Assembly (NCBI GenBank): GCA_964035545.1
Contig: CAXIUT010000013.1
Location: forward strand, 1-43,686
Length of the DNA: 43,686 bases
Source: Bugula neritina
Lineage: Eukaryota; Bryozoa; Gymnolaemata; Cheilostomatida; Bugulidae
Direction of reading: 5' to 3'
Shown: positions 12,332-22,006 of the stretch, piece by piece
How the letters are laid out: each line of letters starts with the position of its first letter
Position numbering within the stretch: the stretch's first letter is position 1
The notes under the pieces: generated by a model
What the model saw: only the letters and a program-made list of their open reading frames with translations
What the model was told of the DNA's origin: nothing
Databases searched by the model: none
Program-made: the position numbers and the translations under genes

Positions 12332-13098
12332 ATGGCCAACAACTACGATTTCATGTTCAAATTCATCATCATCGGTGACTCAAGTACTCTCCTATCTAGT
12401 CAGGTGTAGGAAAATCCTGTCTGCTTCTCAGATTTACATAGGGACGCTTCAAATCAGACCACTAGCCCACCCTAGGAGTCGAATTCGGTTCAAGAAACAT
12501 CAATGTAGACAACCTCACCACCAAAATACAAATATGGGACACAGTATCATAGTATTTACCCAGGCAGGACAAGAATCTTTCAAATCTATCACCAGGTCAT
12601 ACTACAAGAGTTCAATCGCTGCCTTTCTGGTTTTCGACATTACCAAGAGAGATTCTTTTTAGAATTTAAACAAGTGGCTTTTCGAAGTAAAAAACAATTC
12701 CCACGACAAAATCCAAACAGTAGTAATCGGCAACAAATACGATTTAAAATAAAGGTAAACTTATGATAATATAGTCGGTAGGTATCAATAGAATAGGCAT
12801 AAAAGTTTGCATAATCCCATGGATTTATATACTACTAGACATCAGCTCAAAGTGGACATAAGGTAGAAGAAGTATTTCGAAACGTGGCATAGAAGATAGT
12901 AAAGATGATATAAAACAAAGAAATAAATGCATAGTCCTAGGCAGTAAGTTGATATTAAGGTAGTCTTATGGAATTAAAAGAGGAAAAAAGAATAGAAAAA
13001 ATGATATCGCACATAAAACCATCAACTAAAACACCACTCTCAACTCCAACGACAAAAACATACATCATGTCAACAACAATAAATGCTGCAACTCATGA
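12332..13098 (+). CDS. Rab2-like small GTPase
   Basis: 228 residues in five exons split by four introns of exactly 20 nt: 12384-12403, 12544-12563, 12755-12774 and 12944-12963. G motifs: GDSSVGKS (P-loop; the usual Gly is Ser), PTLGVEFG (switch I), WDTAGQES (G3), NKYD (G4), and a G5 box ETSA whose Glu is a TAG codon. The stretch QESFKSITRSYYKS followed by FDITKRDSF is closest to Rab2/Rab14. The last exon supplies a C-terminal CCNS, a CCxx geranylgeranylation signal, which supports the fourth intron; without it the protein would end at 12952 with no cysteines. Probable role: vesicle traffic between ER/Golgi and endosomes or phagosomes. Divergent from XPF. Confidence 0.94.
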
Positions 13099-13210
13099 TC
13101 CTACCCTTAACCTATCTTATCACATCCTTAAATGCAATATAAAATAAATATTGAAAACTTTATTAACTTATGACTTTCTCGTCTTAACAGTTTATATTTA
13201 TAGTCATAGC

Positions 13211-13963
13211 ATGTCAATCTATAGTGGCTTTGCTACTCGTAAAGACTAGACGAACTACAACAACCTCCTCTCACGTCTTCTCCAAGCAATACTAAAGCAC
13301 CTCTTAGAGTTTATTCCAGAGAAGCCGATATCCTGTTCAAAGGCATCGACCTATGCAAAAATAATAACCAAGATGAGATAGTACTAATAACACAAATATC
13401 TTTAACCTAAGTTTTCACAACTGATGTAGCCTCTTGCTTGTTTGGTGGGTCTACCTGAACAACTAGACAGAATAGATGAAGAACATTTTAACTATTCATC
13501 AACTAAAAAGACATCGTTTTCACATACCAAGTTCAATTCTAGAAAAATAAGCAACAACGTATCAGTAGTTGATTAACAATAACCCAGGCACATCAAACAC
13601 ACCAACAACTATATCCGTCATAGTAAGGCCAAAGTAAACAAAGGACCAAATTAATTTAATAATAGCCTAAAAACATCACAAAGAGAGTAACAACAGAATA
13701 CTTTTTACTCCTCTCATTAAAAAAAATTATCAAAACTATCCCAGCTCTACAACAGAAAAAATCAATAAAGAAACCATCAACTCGAACAGCAATACCCAAC
13801 AAAATAACAAAAGTACCGATCAGTAACATAACCGTAGCCTCCATCATAGCACTGTCTCAATTTGAAAACATTAAAATAACAAGAAAATCATTTTAGAAAA
13901 TAACAATAAACCTTTAATAAAAAATATAGAATCATTCCAGCTACAACCCATCCAGATCCATGA
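13211..13963 (+). CDS. hypothetical protein, last gene before array 1
   Basis: 250 residues in one exon from the ATG at 13211 (MSIYSGFATRKDETNYNNLL) to TGA at 13961. The first 110 residues look like helical bundle (LLSRLLQAILKHLLEFI; KYLEPKFSQLMEPLACLVG). The rest is basic, Asn/Gln/Lys-rich and probably disordered. No named family is recognised. Only 62 bp separate the stop from the internal G4T2 array at 14026, the spacing expected at a true chromosome end. Confidence 0.72.
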
Positions 13964-14025
13964 ACATCTATCACAACAATGAATTTGATATCAATAAAAC
14001 CATCAAGATAAATATTACTACTATT

Positions 14026-14105
14026 GGGGTTGGGGTTGGGGTTGGGGTTGGGGTTGGGGTTGGGGTTGGGGTTGGGGTTGGGGTTGGGGTTGGGGTTGGG
14101 GTTGG
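14026..14105 (+). repeat. interstitial telomere array 1, G4T2
   Basis: About 13 perfect GGGGTT units on the plus strand, the same orientation as the right-end telomere. It is preceded by TACTACTATT and followed directly by CTCTCTCTTT. To the left is a complete gene ending 62 bp away; to the right a minus-strand open frame runs into the repeats. Best read as the telomere of the 1-14025 segment joined to other sequence. Confidence 0.97.
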
Positions 14106-14528
14106 CTCTCTCTTTTATTATTTATCTTTTATTTAAGATCTATCATGCTCCAGTATCGAATTCATTCTGAAAGGCAAAGGCTGAGTCAATTTAGCATTAG
14201 CGTCTGTCAATTGCTATTCGATATAGTATTATCTTATATAAGGTATTTTGAATTATATTGATCCTCGAGTCAATGTCAACAGTTAAGGCTGCCTACTCTA
14301 CAACTTCTAAAATAATCTATGCTCTATTCTAAAATAAACTTTACTTCTTTGATGAGGATCTACTATTAATGAATTGTTAGATATTTAGTTTTTTTTAGAC
14401 AGAGGTTTGATAGTTCTCAAAAGATGTGATTCAACAAAATGTCTAGTCAAGAAAGGATCTTAAGCGTCTGTTAAAAGTTAATGAGTTTGTCGAGGTACTA
14501 TTGCTGAAACATCATCGATTTTACTCAT
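14106..14528 (-). CDS. hypothetical protein, 3' end missing at array 1
   Basis: From the ATG at 14528 the frame is open for 141 codons (MSKIDDVSAIVPRQTHELL, then FRIEHRLFEKLESRQPELLT, then IPYIREYYIEEQLTD) and enters the G4T2 array without meeting a TGA; inside the array it would read Thr-Pro repeats. The codon pattern up to the junction is that of a real gene, so the 3' end is probably missing. It lies downstream of the MEMO1 homologue on the same strand, 148 bp from its stop. No family recognised. Confidence 0.55.
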
Positions 14529-14676
14529 CTTATAATTATAAACTATCTACTCACCTTTCTATTAGAAATTATTTTACTCAAATTTATATTTGAACGTTTG
14601 AATCATAAAGATAAATATCCTATATTTATAATAGCAATCATTTGATATATTATACTTAATAATAAACGATGAATGA

Positions 14677-15607
14677 TCAAACCAAATATGTAATTGAAGA
14701 TGCATAACTAACTGATGACTAGGATTAACTTTCGACTGCCTATGACTGATCATATTGTATAAATCGAGTATTAAGTTTAAGATGAGATTGCTTTATGACA
14801 CTCAATAGCAGTTTGATAGGATTTCTTCCGCATATTGTATTTTTAGTTTCCTACAAATACCTCATAAATCCCTATAAATCATGTTGTTATATCAATTTCA
14901 TTCCATTTTCATCCATATTCTTTATAAATTGCCATATCTTGTCCTATGTCTCATAAGGCGTAAATCCAAATCTTGATCCCCAATGACAAAAATCACTACT
15001 TATGATAAATATCGTATTTTTATCATCGAAATAAGGAACAAGAATGCTACCTATCTTATCAAGAGATGGCTGCTTCATATCGCCTACTATTATAGGAACT
15101 ACCTTCACAGAACCCATTGCCTGCTTTATATAAGGCAAATGCATTTCAAGACTGTGTTCTTTTTCTTCATCATTTCTCGATAAAAGAACTGTCTCAAGTT
15201 GAGTCTTCAAATCGGAAATAGCTATGTCAAAAATCAAGTACTTTAAATATCTACTGGTAAATTACCTATAGGAGTCTAGAGCTATGAACAAGAAGATAGA
15301 CTAATTCCATTGATATATTTATAATGAGAAGGTCCAAGCAAAAACACTCTCAGATTTTACTTTTGGGATAAATTTGATAAATATCGATAACTCCATGCTG
15401 CAACTGGACCACTAAATCTCAAACCGGCATGTGGAGCAATTATAGCCTTAACCTTGTTAATTCCTTATCCATGCTTTATTTCTACTCCCTCTAAATTCTT
15501 TTTTAACTCTGCTGATAACATTGATTCTGAGTAACAATCAAACTACCGTTATTAGTGTACCAGGAACCCGCATGAAGAGCCGATCTTATTACTTTCTATG
15601 CTTGCAT
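14677..15607 (-). CDS. MEMO1: MEMO1 family protein
   Basis: 296 residues, against 297 for human MEMO1, after removing two 20-nt introns (15222-15241 and 15527-15546). The MEMO fold resembles extradiol dioxygenases; the family binds copper or iron and is linked to redox control and cytoskeletal signalling. Metal-site residues are present: His53 in IIAPHAG, His88 in LLGPSHYKY, and the Cys of NTICGRNPI near 246. Other conserved blocks are ALHAGSWYTNN at the start, HSLEMHLPYI, FIISSDFCHWG and SSVSYAS near the end. TAA/TAG codons fall on typical acidic sites (CSELETPIG, KLIEQHD). The start is 94 bp left of array 2, so this looks like the last gene on a chromosome ending there. Confidence 0.95.
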
Positions 15608-15701
15608 TTTGATTAATGACTAATTATAAGTCATAAATGTATCATAAAAAATTATCTAGATAGTGATAATTCTGAAAGATATTTTGATATCATAGAATAT
15701 A

Positions 15702-15800
15702 GGGGTTGGGGTTGGGGTTGGGGTTGGGGTTGGGGTTGGGGTTGGGGTTGGGGTTGGGGTTGGGGTTGGGGTTGGGGTTGGGGTTGGGGTTGGGGTTGGG
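15702..15800 (+). repeat. interstitial telomere array 2, G4T2
   Basis: About 16.5 GGGGTT units, same orientation as the right-end telomere, followed by TCCTAATCC. The MEMO1 homologue starts 94 bp to the left. The apparent Gly-Leu and Pro-Gln proteins across it are translations of the telomere repeat. Confidence 0.97.
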
Positions 15801-16024
15801 TCCTAATCCTCAATATCAGTCTCTTATTCTTGATATTAGTCTTCTTATCCAAACTCTTCATATTTTAGTTCCTATATATAATGAGTTCTACCATTTACAT
15901 ATCTTCATTCGATAGAAACGACTTGCTTTGATCTTATGCGCAACTTTAAATCCTATTAGAATTTTATTCTACTAGCTAATGAGATTTTCCTTGAGACTGC
16001 TGATCTTTTTCTGGACTAATGACG

Positions 16025-16515
16025 TCATTCAATTGCATTTGATGAATTATTTAATAAAGCTTTCAATATATTTTTTCCAGTGTTAGTTTGACTATTAAAA
16101 AAGGTATCAAAAGCTTTTTTTCTTGATAATATTTTGATTTCAATGCTTTTTCAAGGATTTTCTGACATTACTCGATCTTAATTTATTTGAGACCTTATTA
16201 TATTTTCTCTCCATAGCTTGTAATATTCAAATCTAGTTAATATTACCAAGTAATATATATCTCTAAGTCACCTAGTTTGACCTATTCTTATTTATTTATT
16301 TGACTAGTGATCAACTTTTTTTAACTTATTAATACTTTTTTTCTTATCCCACAATACAATAGATCCACAAGTATCAAAACACAAATACTTATTGGACTCT
16401 ATCTTCATGGCAGAGTAATTAAGTCTAGGAAAAGAGGTATAGATAATTTTATAGATGCTTGCTTCCTATCTAAACAAATCTTATACTTTTTTCACACAAA
16501 TATCTAAGACTAAAT
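16025..16515 (-). CDS. WD-repeat protein, C-terminal part only
   Basis: The clearest part is a WD-repeat-like blade, KIESNKYLCFDTCGSIVLWD, preceded by DLFREEASIYKIIYTSFPRL. A 21-nt GT..AG segment near 16165 removes an in-frame TGA and lets the frame continue to AIE and a TGA at 16025. A second, coding-looking frame (for example SNEDMEMVELIIYRNENMK) overlaps this end and stays open to the array at 15800, so the real 3' end may instead be cut there. Upstream of about 16515 the frame is lost in A/T runs and the 5' end was not found. What the protein does is unknown. Confidence 0.5.
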
Positions 16516-16633
16516 AATACTTTTTTTTACAGTTTCAGTTTAAAAGTAAATAAAAAAGTGCAAAAAAAAGTATTAATTCATGAGATAAATATTAATAAGA
16601 AAAAGTAATACAATCAGGTAGAACTTCTTTTCC

Positions 16634-16990
16634 TCAACTCAAATATATCATTTTTGTTTATTTTTATTCATAATAGCGGTACTTATTAACATATTCATCA
16701 ACTTTGTCACCATAATTTACATATTTAAAATTTATCATCATGTAAATTCCATTTTTCATTCTTTTTCTGGCCAAAGGGTCCTCTCTCTATCATTGCTTGT
16801 GTTGCATTTGTTTGAATAAAGCTGATTTGGTGCCTTTTTAGCTTTTTGTGAGTGGGATATTCAGATGGAATATTAGAATTCTTATTTTGAGAGTTATAAT
16901 CCCATCTATTCATCAAATGATCATGCTTTGGAGGTAAGCTAAAATTCTTCTTGCTATTGAAATATTTTAGAGTCTTTGAGAAGGTTTTTA
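16634..16990 (-). CDS. hypothetical protein with an apparent frameshift
   Basis: A coding-like frame runs from about 16990 (EKLKTFSKTLKYFNSKKNF, SLPPKHDHLMNRWDYN) through IERGPFGQKKNEKWNLHDDK. At a TTTT run near 16730 the good frame changes by one base: the continuation KYVNYGDKVDEYVNKYRYYE is in the +1 frame and ends at TGA 16634. In the unshifted frame it would stop at 16707. The 5' end and start codon are unresolved; an intron upstream is likely. No family recognised. Confidence 0.45.
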
Positions 16991-17095
16991 ATTTTTCTAT
17001 GATATATTTAATGAAATGGTTTCAAGTCTGTTAAAGGATGCATATATGTATGCTGTCACTTTTACTATTTAAATAGAATATTGAGGCAAGGTGAG

Positions 17096-17490
17096 ATGTA
17101 GAAGGTAGGAGTCTAGAGTGAATATTAGTTATTTCATAATGATGAGACAACATTTGATGTTAAGTTTAAAGGAAAAGAGCTGTTTTGTTGTTTGTTCTCT
17201 TTTTTATTTTTTAAGAGAAAAAGATATACATATTTTGAGTTTTTTGAATATTTTTGAGTTATTTTCATATAATTATATCCAATACCCATACATCATCATG
17301 TACTTTTTACTTTTAAAAAAAGCATTCAGAAAAAGTATTTTGAGACTCATATCAAATTATAAAAAGTTAAAAAAGTCGTTAACTATTCTACCTATCTAAG
17401 ACTAGCCATTCGAATATCAAATCTTACCTTTGAAAAATATCATCTTCATCATCAAATCCAAAAAACCTGACTCTTTTTTTTTATTAACAA
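17096..17490 (+). CDS. possible small gene, exons unresolved
   Basis: A short frame from the ATG at 17096 reads MEKVGVESEYELFHNDETTF then DVKFKGKELFCC, which looks coding, before it becomes very T-rich. Overlapping frames stay free of TGA to about 17490 (for example DEPFEYQILPLKNIIF). Introns of about 20 nt would be needed to join them and could not be placed. It may be a separate gene or a 5' part of the following large gene. Confidence 0.3.
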
Positions 17491-17540
17491 AATGATAAAT
17501 AGCAACAGTAGGAGACAGGTATTACTTTTAATCTTCATTT

Positions 17541-20500
17541 ATGAACAAGCCTAGTTGGACATAATCTCGGAAATATATCATCATTGATGGTTCTGACTTG
17601 TTTAATCTCAATGATGAGAACATTCAATGTTAGAAAAACAAATATTAAATAAATAAATCAGACAAGGTAAATAACAGATTAGAAAGGGAATAAAAGTTGA
17701 AATAATAAAGTTATTATGTTGCAGTGAAGCTGAATAAGCTGTGGAAGAGTATAAAAACCTATATCTATTCAATGAATCAATATAATTTGGTCTTGAATAA
17801 ATAATAACAATTTTCAATCAATCTAAAAATGGTGATAAATATTTTTTTGAATGAATAAAGAATTTATCTTGGAATAAATACCTTTCGACTTCTTTTGTTT
17901 TTAAAAACACGTAATAAGTATTAAACAATGTAAAAAATATAAGATCCAAGAAAGAACATTAAATCGGAGTATGTAAATAATATAACTTTCTACCTTTTAG
18001 TTATATTTAGGACAATATTTTACATAGATATTGCCTTTAAAGAAGATGAAAACATCAATCAAATTAATCTATCTATTTAAAAATAACTTTATAAGAAGAA
18101 AATTAAGAAGTAAGAACACTTCTACCTTAAAACAACAAAAGATTCCTATCTAATAGAAGGTAAAATAGAACTTCTAAAAGTCTTTATGAATGAAATCTAT
18201 CGAAAATATAGCTTAAATCAAAGAAAAGAAGTTCAAGAAGAGATTATTCAGTATGAGTCAAGATTGTACTTTGAATAAATTAAAAAAGTTATTCAAAACC
18301 TAGAAGTCTACATCACCTCTCAAAGACAACTTATCGAGAAGGTTTAATTTTAAATTTTCAATATCATTCCTTCTTAAAGATAAAGAAATAAAATAGGATT
18401 GAATTTAAGCCTTTACTTTCAAAACTATAAGAATAAAGACCTCTTTAAGTTATAGTTTCCTAATCTTTATGAATCATTTAAAAATGAACACTGTTTTTAA
18501 AACTGCACAATAGATATTCAAACAATAAAGGTTAAACTAAAAGATAACCTCCTAAAAATGATTCTTTTAGAGCAAGTAGATCAAATAAACTTATCTCCAC
18601 TAAAAGAATATAACAACAATAGTTTATAGTCATTCCAAAATCAAACTAAACTCCTCGCAAACCAATGCTTCCTACTATCACTGCACCTCTGGAAAGGTAT
18701 ATTACAACCTTTTATTAATTAGCTGATAAATAATTATGAGATGTATTATTTTAAATACTAGAAATAATTAATAAAGTTCATAAGATACTATGAGTACAGA
18801 TCATTTAAAAACTAAGATAAATATGAGTAGATATTTCCAGAAATAACTAAAACAGTTAACAGCTTAAGACATAAAATAAGAGTAAAATAGATAAACTAAA
18901 TATATCGATAAGTATGCAAATAGCAAAATAAATAATAACTGGAGGAGAAATAAATAACTTTATTTAAAAATATATTCAAACAATAAAATAAATTAATAAT
19001 CAATCATACTTAAATACCTGCAAACAGTATCATATTTTTATTTTTATAGTAGAGTTAAAGAGTGATCAAGAATAAACAAAATTTAAGCTACTATCTAAAA
19101 ATACAACAATAAAAAATACTACTAAAAAAATATATTTCACAACTATCAGAATTTATCTCAGATAACTCAGCAATATCTGACTTTTTCAATAAAGTAATGA
19201 TAAAATATAAGAAATAATCAGGATAAAAAAATTATAGAGATGAGTTATTGTTTTTTGATAGAATAGATAAATAAACTTTAGAAGACTATCGTTGTCCAGG
19301 CTGTATATAAAAATTTATATTTAACTGGAATGTAAAAGACGAAACTATCAATCAATGTCCAATCGTTGGGTTTTAAAATATAACGAATATAAAGAATGAA
19401 AGTGATAAGTTTATAGCAACAGTAGTAGGACTACTAAACACATCAGGCGGAGTAATATTGTTCAATGTAAAACAATAAAACAAACAAATACTAACTCTCG
19501 GATATCAATTATCATAAAGTAATAAAAAACAAATAAAATAAAATATCTATAACTACCTATCATCAATATCTCCTAAAATACATCAACAATGTCTAAGAAT
19601 AGACTTCGTACCAGTTTTAAGCAACCCTTTCATACAAACTAACAACCTTCATCGCTTTAGCACCAATTCCTCAGAACAATAAGAACCTGCCCTCAGCTAG
19701 TATCTAAAAAATATATTTGTAACTAGAGTTATAGTAAAACCTGTTGACTATTCTACTACATATTGTGTTAGAAATAGACTAGGATAGTAACAATGCTGGA
19801 TCTATCAAAAGTAAACCACATAGTATGTTGATAAAAAAGATATTTAAGAAATAAAAATCAATAAAACATAAAAATATAAAAAACTATAAAAATTAATCAA
19901 TGTTCCCTCGACATGTCTCGACCACTAGTGTCTCTAGCCTGAGAAGGTCGGTTTCAATGGCCACTAGCTGTTACAGAGTGAGAGTAGGAGATAGAAATAG
20001 AATGAGTATAGGAGTATGGCAATGTTGGTTTTGAAGGATAAAAATTTGCCTCGGCTTAAGAGCAAGTTGACATAGGATAAGATAAGAAGTTCGATATAGA
20101 TAAAATTCAAAAACTATTTTTTCAAATCTTCAAGATTCATAGCAATTCTCTACCACGACCTCTAGTTCAAATAACTACTAGAAAGAGTAACATTCAAAAA
20201 ACAGTACTAATTCAACAACCAAAAATTAATAACCATTTGCATCCATCCCTTTCTGCTATTAGATAAAATCGAATAAGCTTAGAAATTCACATAATAACGA
20301 TTTATCAGTTATAAAAAATGGCTGCATAAATAATTTCCTAACTAAACACTTAATTTTTGCTAGTATTCAGTCGAAATAGACAACAAATGGAAAAAATAAT
20401 ACTATCTCACAACCAATCACAAAACATCAACTCTCTTTATGTACTATATACTACACGACCTAGAAGAAAGAGCTGTATTCAAATAGCCCAAATAAATATA

Positions 20501-20600
20501 TTAACTAAATCAATAGGAGTTATCGAAAAGATGGAAAATTATATTCACATCCAATAATGCCAAATATAAAAAATAATAACCAAATATAATATACTAGTGA
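17541..20600 (+). CDS. large protein with Schlafen/AlbA_2-like core
   Basis: 1,019 residues in one uninterrupted exon. The first 540 residues are helical, Lys/Glu/Asn-rich and unrecognised. About residues 585-605 carry a CxxC and further Cys (YRCPGC, INQCPIVGF). Then about residues 615-690 match the AlbA_2/Schlafen core: DKFIATVVGLLNTSGGVILF, corresponding to the family signature of a helix, NTxGG and a beta strand ending in G/N-V. This domain binds nucleic acid, and in Schlafen proteins it can cleave tRNA/rRNA; the acidic catalytic residues just before the helix are not obvious here, so activity is uncertain. The remaining 330 residues have more scattered Cys/His and no named domain. The start is the first ATG after an in-frame TGA. 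Confidence 0.82.
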
Positions 20601-20671
20601 TTCATTAAAGAGTCTAATTTATTAATAATAATCTATTGCTAATTTATATCATCTACTAAAATATTATAATT

Positions 20672-21973
20672 ATGATAGCCAAATCAATTACAACTAAGGT
20701 ATATCAACGACCAACTAAATCATATCTACTATCAACTAAATCATATCAACTATCAACTAAATCATATCAACGACCAACTAAATCATATCAACTATCAACT
20801 AAATCATATCAACTGAACACCATTATCACAAGCAAGATGTCAAGTAGCAAAGGATACACTTCTTTTCCGATAGAGTAGTATGATGAGGGACAGAGATTAG
20901 ACAGATACTTGAAGACAACACCAATCGGTTGGGTCAGTGCCCAAAAGTATCTAAGAAATGGCAATATAAAAATAATATCATCTTCGGGTCAATCATACAA
21001 CAACAATAACTATCGACTGCAACCAGGAGATCAACTATTGATCAAATAGTAAAAAGGTCTAGAGAAGATACTAATAGGCAACAAAAATGCTAAATATTTG
21101 TCTATGGATTATAAGTAAGCATAATAGATATTAGATAAGATGATAGTATTTGACAACTAAAATATAACTATAATAAATAAATAGAATGGGTATTCCGTTC
21201 AAGGTGGAAATCAACTATAGAGAAATATATTTTCAATCATGGCTGCAAGATATATGAAAAATATGATATATATTTCACATAGGTTAGATAAACCCACCTC
21301 AGGACTAGTCATGCTCCCCAAAAATATCAAAACTGCTCAAATAATTGGCAAACTGCTAGAATAAAAAATAAATATAGGAAAATACTATATCGGCATTACT
21401 TAAGGCAGCCAAATCAAGAACAATAATGGTGTTATATCATGTAATATATAATGGACATCAAAACACAAAGCCAGAATATCATAGGAGATTTGTCAAACCA
21501 ATAACTCACAACTAAGTGAGACGAGTTGGAGTTTATTGAGAGAATAGAAGTTGTCAGATATACTGTTTAGAAATATGATAGGAATGAAGTTGCTAACAGG
21601 AAGAAAACATCAAATCAGATGCCAAGTCAGCTAATATTTGTTGAATCCTATCGTAAATGATGTCCTTTACAAAGGTAAAAATTATAAATTGTAAAAATAA
21701 GCCATCTTTTTGCATGCCTTTGGATTAAAAATCAATATAGATACAGAAGTAGAAGAAATATTCAAAATAAATAAAGATGATAAAATTATCAATAAGGATC
21801 AAAATAGTTTAGTCTAAATAAAAAATAAACAACTGCTTATCTTTACTAAACCACCTGGTTTTTGGAATAATTATCACTCTTTTTAGCATTAATAGCTGCA
21901 AAAGATAGTATAGTCTCTTGATGGCATAACTTCCAATCGCAAAAGGAGCAAGACAAAGACCCAAATACTATGA
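20672..21973 (+). CDS. RluA-family pseudouridine synthase
   Basis: 433 residues in one exon. Core motifs: INKENGYSVQGGN (start of the catalytic domain), SHRLDKPTSGLVML with the catalytic Asp in HRLD, KYYIGITEG, and LLTGRKHQIRCQVSEYLLNP, then LHAFGLKI. An S4-like region precedes it (RLDRYLKTTPIGWVSAQKYL). Closest in style to mitochondrial RPUSD4/RPUSD3 and alphaproteobacterial RluC, which convert rRNA or mRNA uridine to pseudouridine. The start at 20672 adds a 55-residue leader rich in Lys/Ser/Thr/Tyr made of repeats of TKSYQLS, poor in acidic residues, possibly a mitochondrial presequence; the alternative start at 20838 removes it. Confidence 0.9.
20702..20815. repeat. 21-bp tandem repeat, in frame
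   Basis: Five to six copies of a 21-bp unit (CAACTAAATCATATCAACTAT and close variants). Since 21 is a multiple of three the frame is kept, so if the upstream start is used they encode repeated TKSYQLS/TKSYQRP heptads at the N terminus of the pseudouridine synthase. Confidence 0.9.
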
Positions 21974-22006
21974 TGTGATAAATGTTATATTATATATTTA
22001 ATAACA

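Noticed and set aside
12944-12952. Early Rab stop at 12950
   Set aside because: It lies in a 20-nt GT..AG intron; splicing gives the expected C-terminal CC prenylation motif.
15652-15915. Open frames encoding Gly-Leu and Pro-Gln polymers
   Set aside because: They are translations of the interstitial GGGGTT array and have no independent support.
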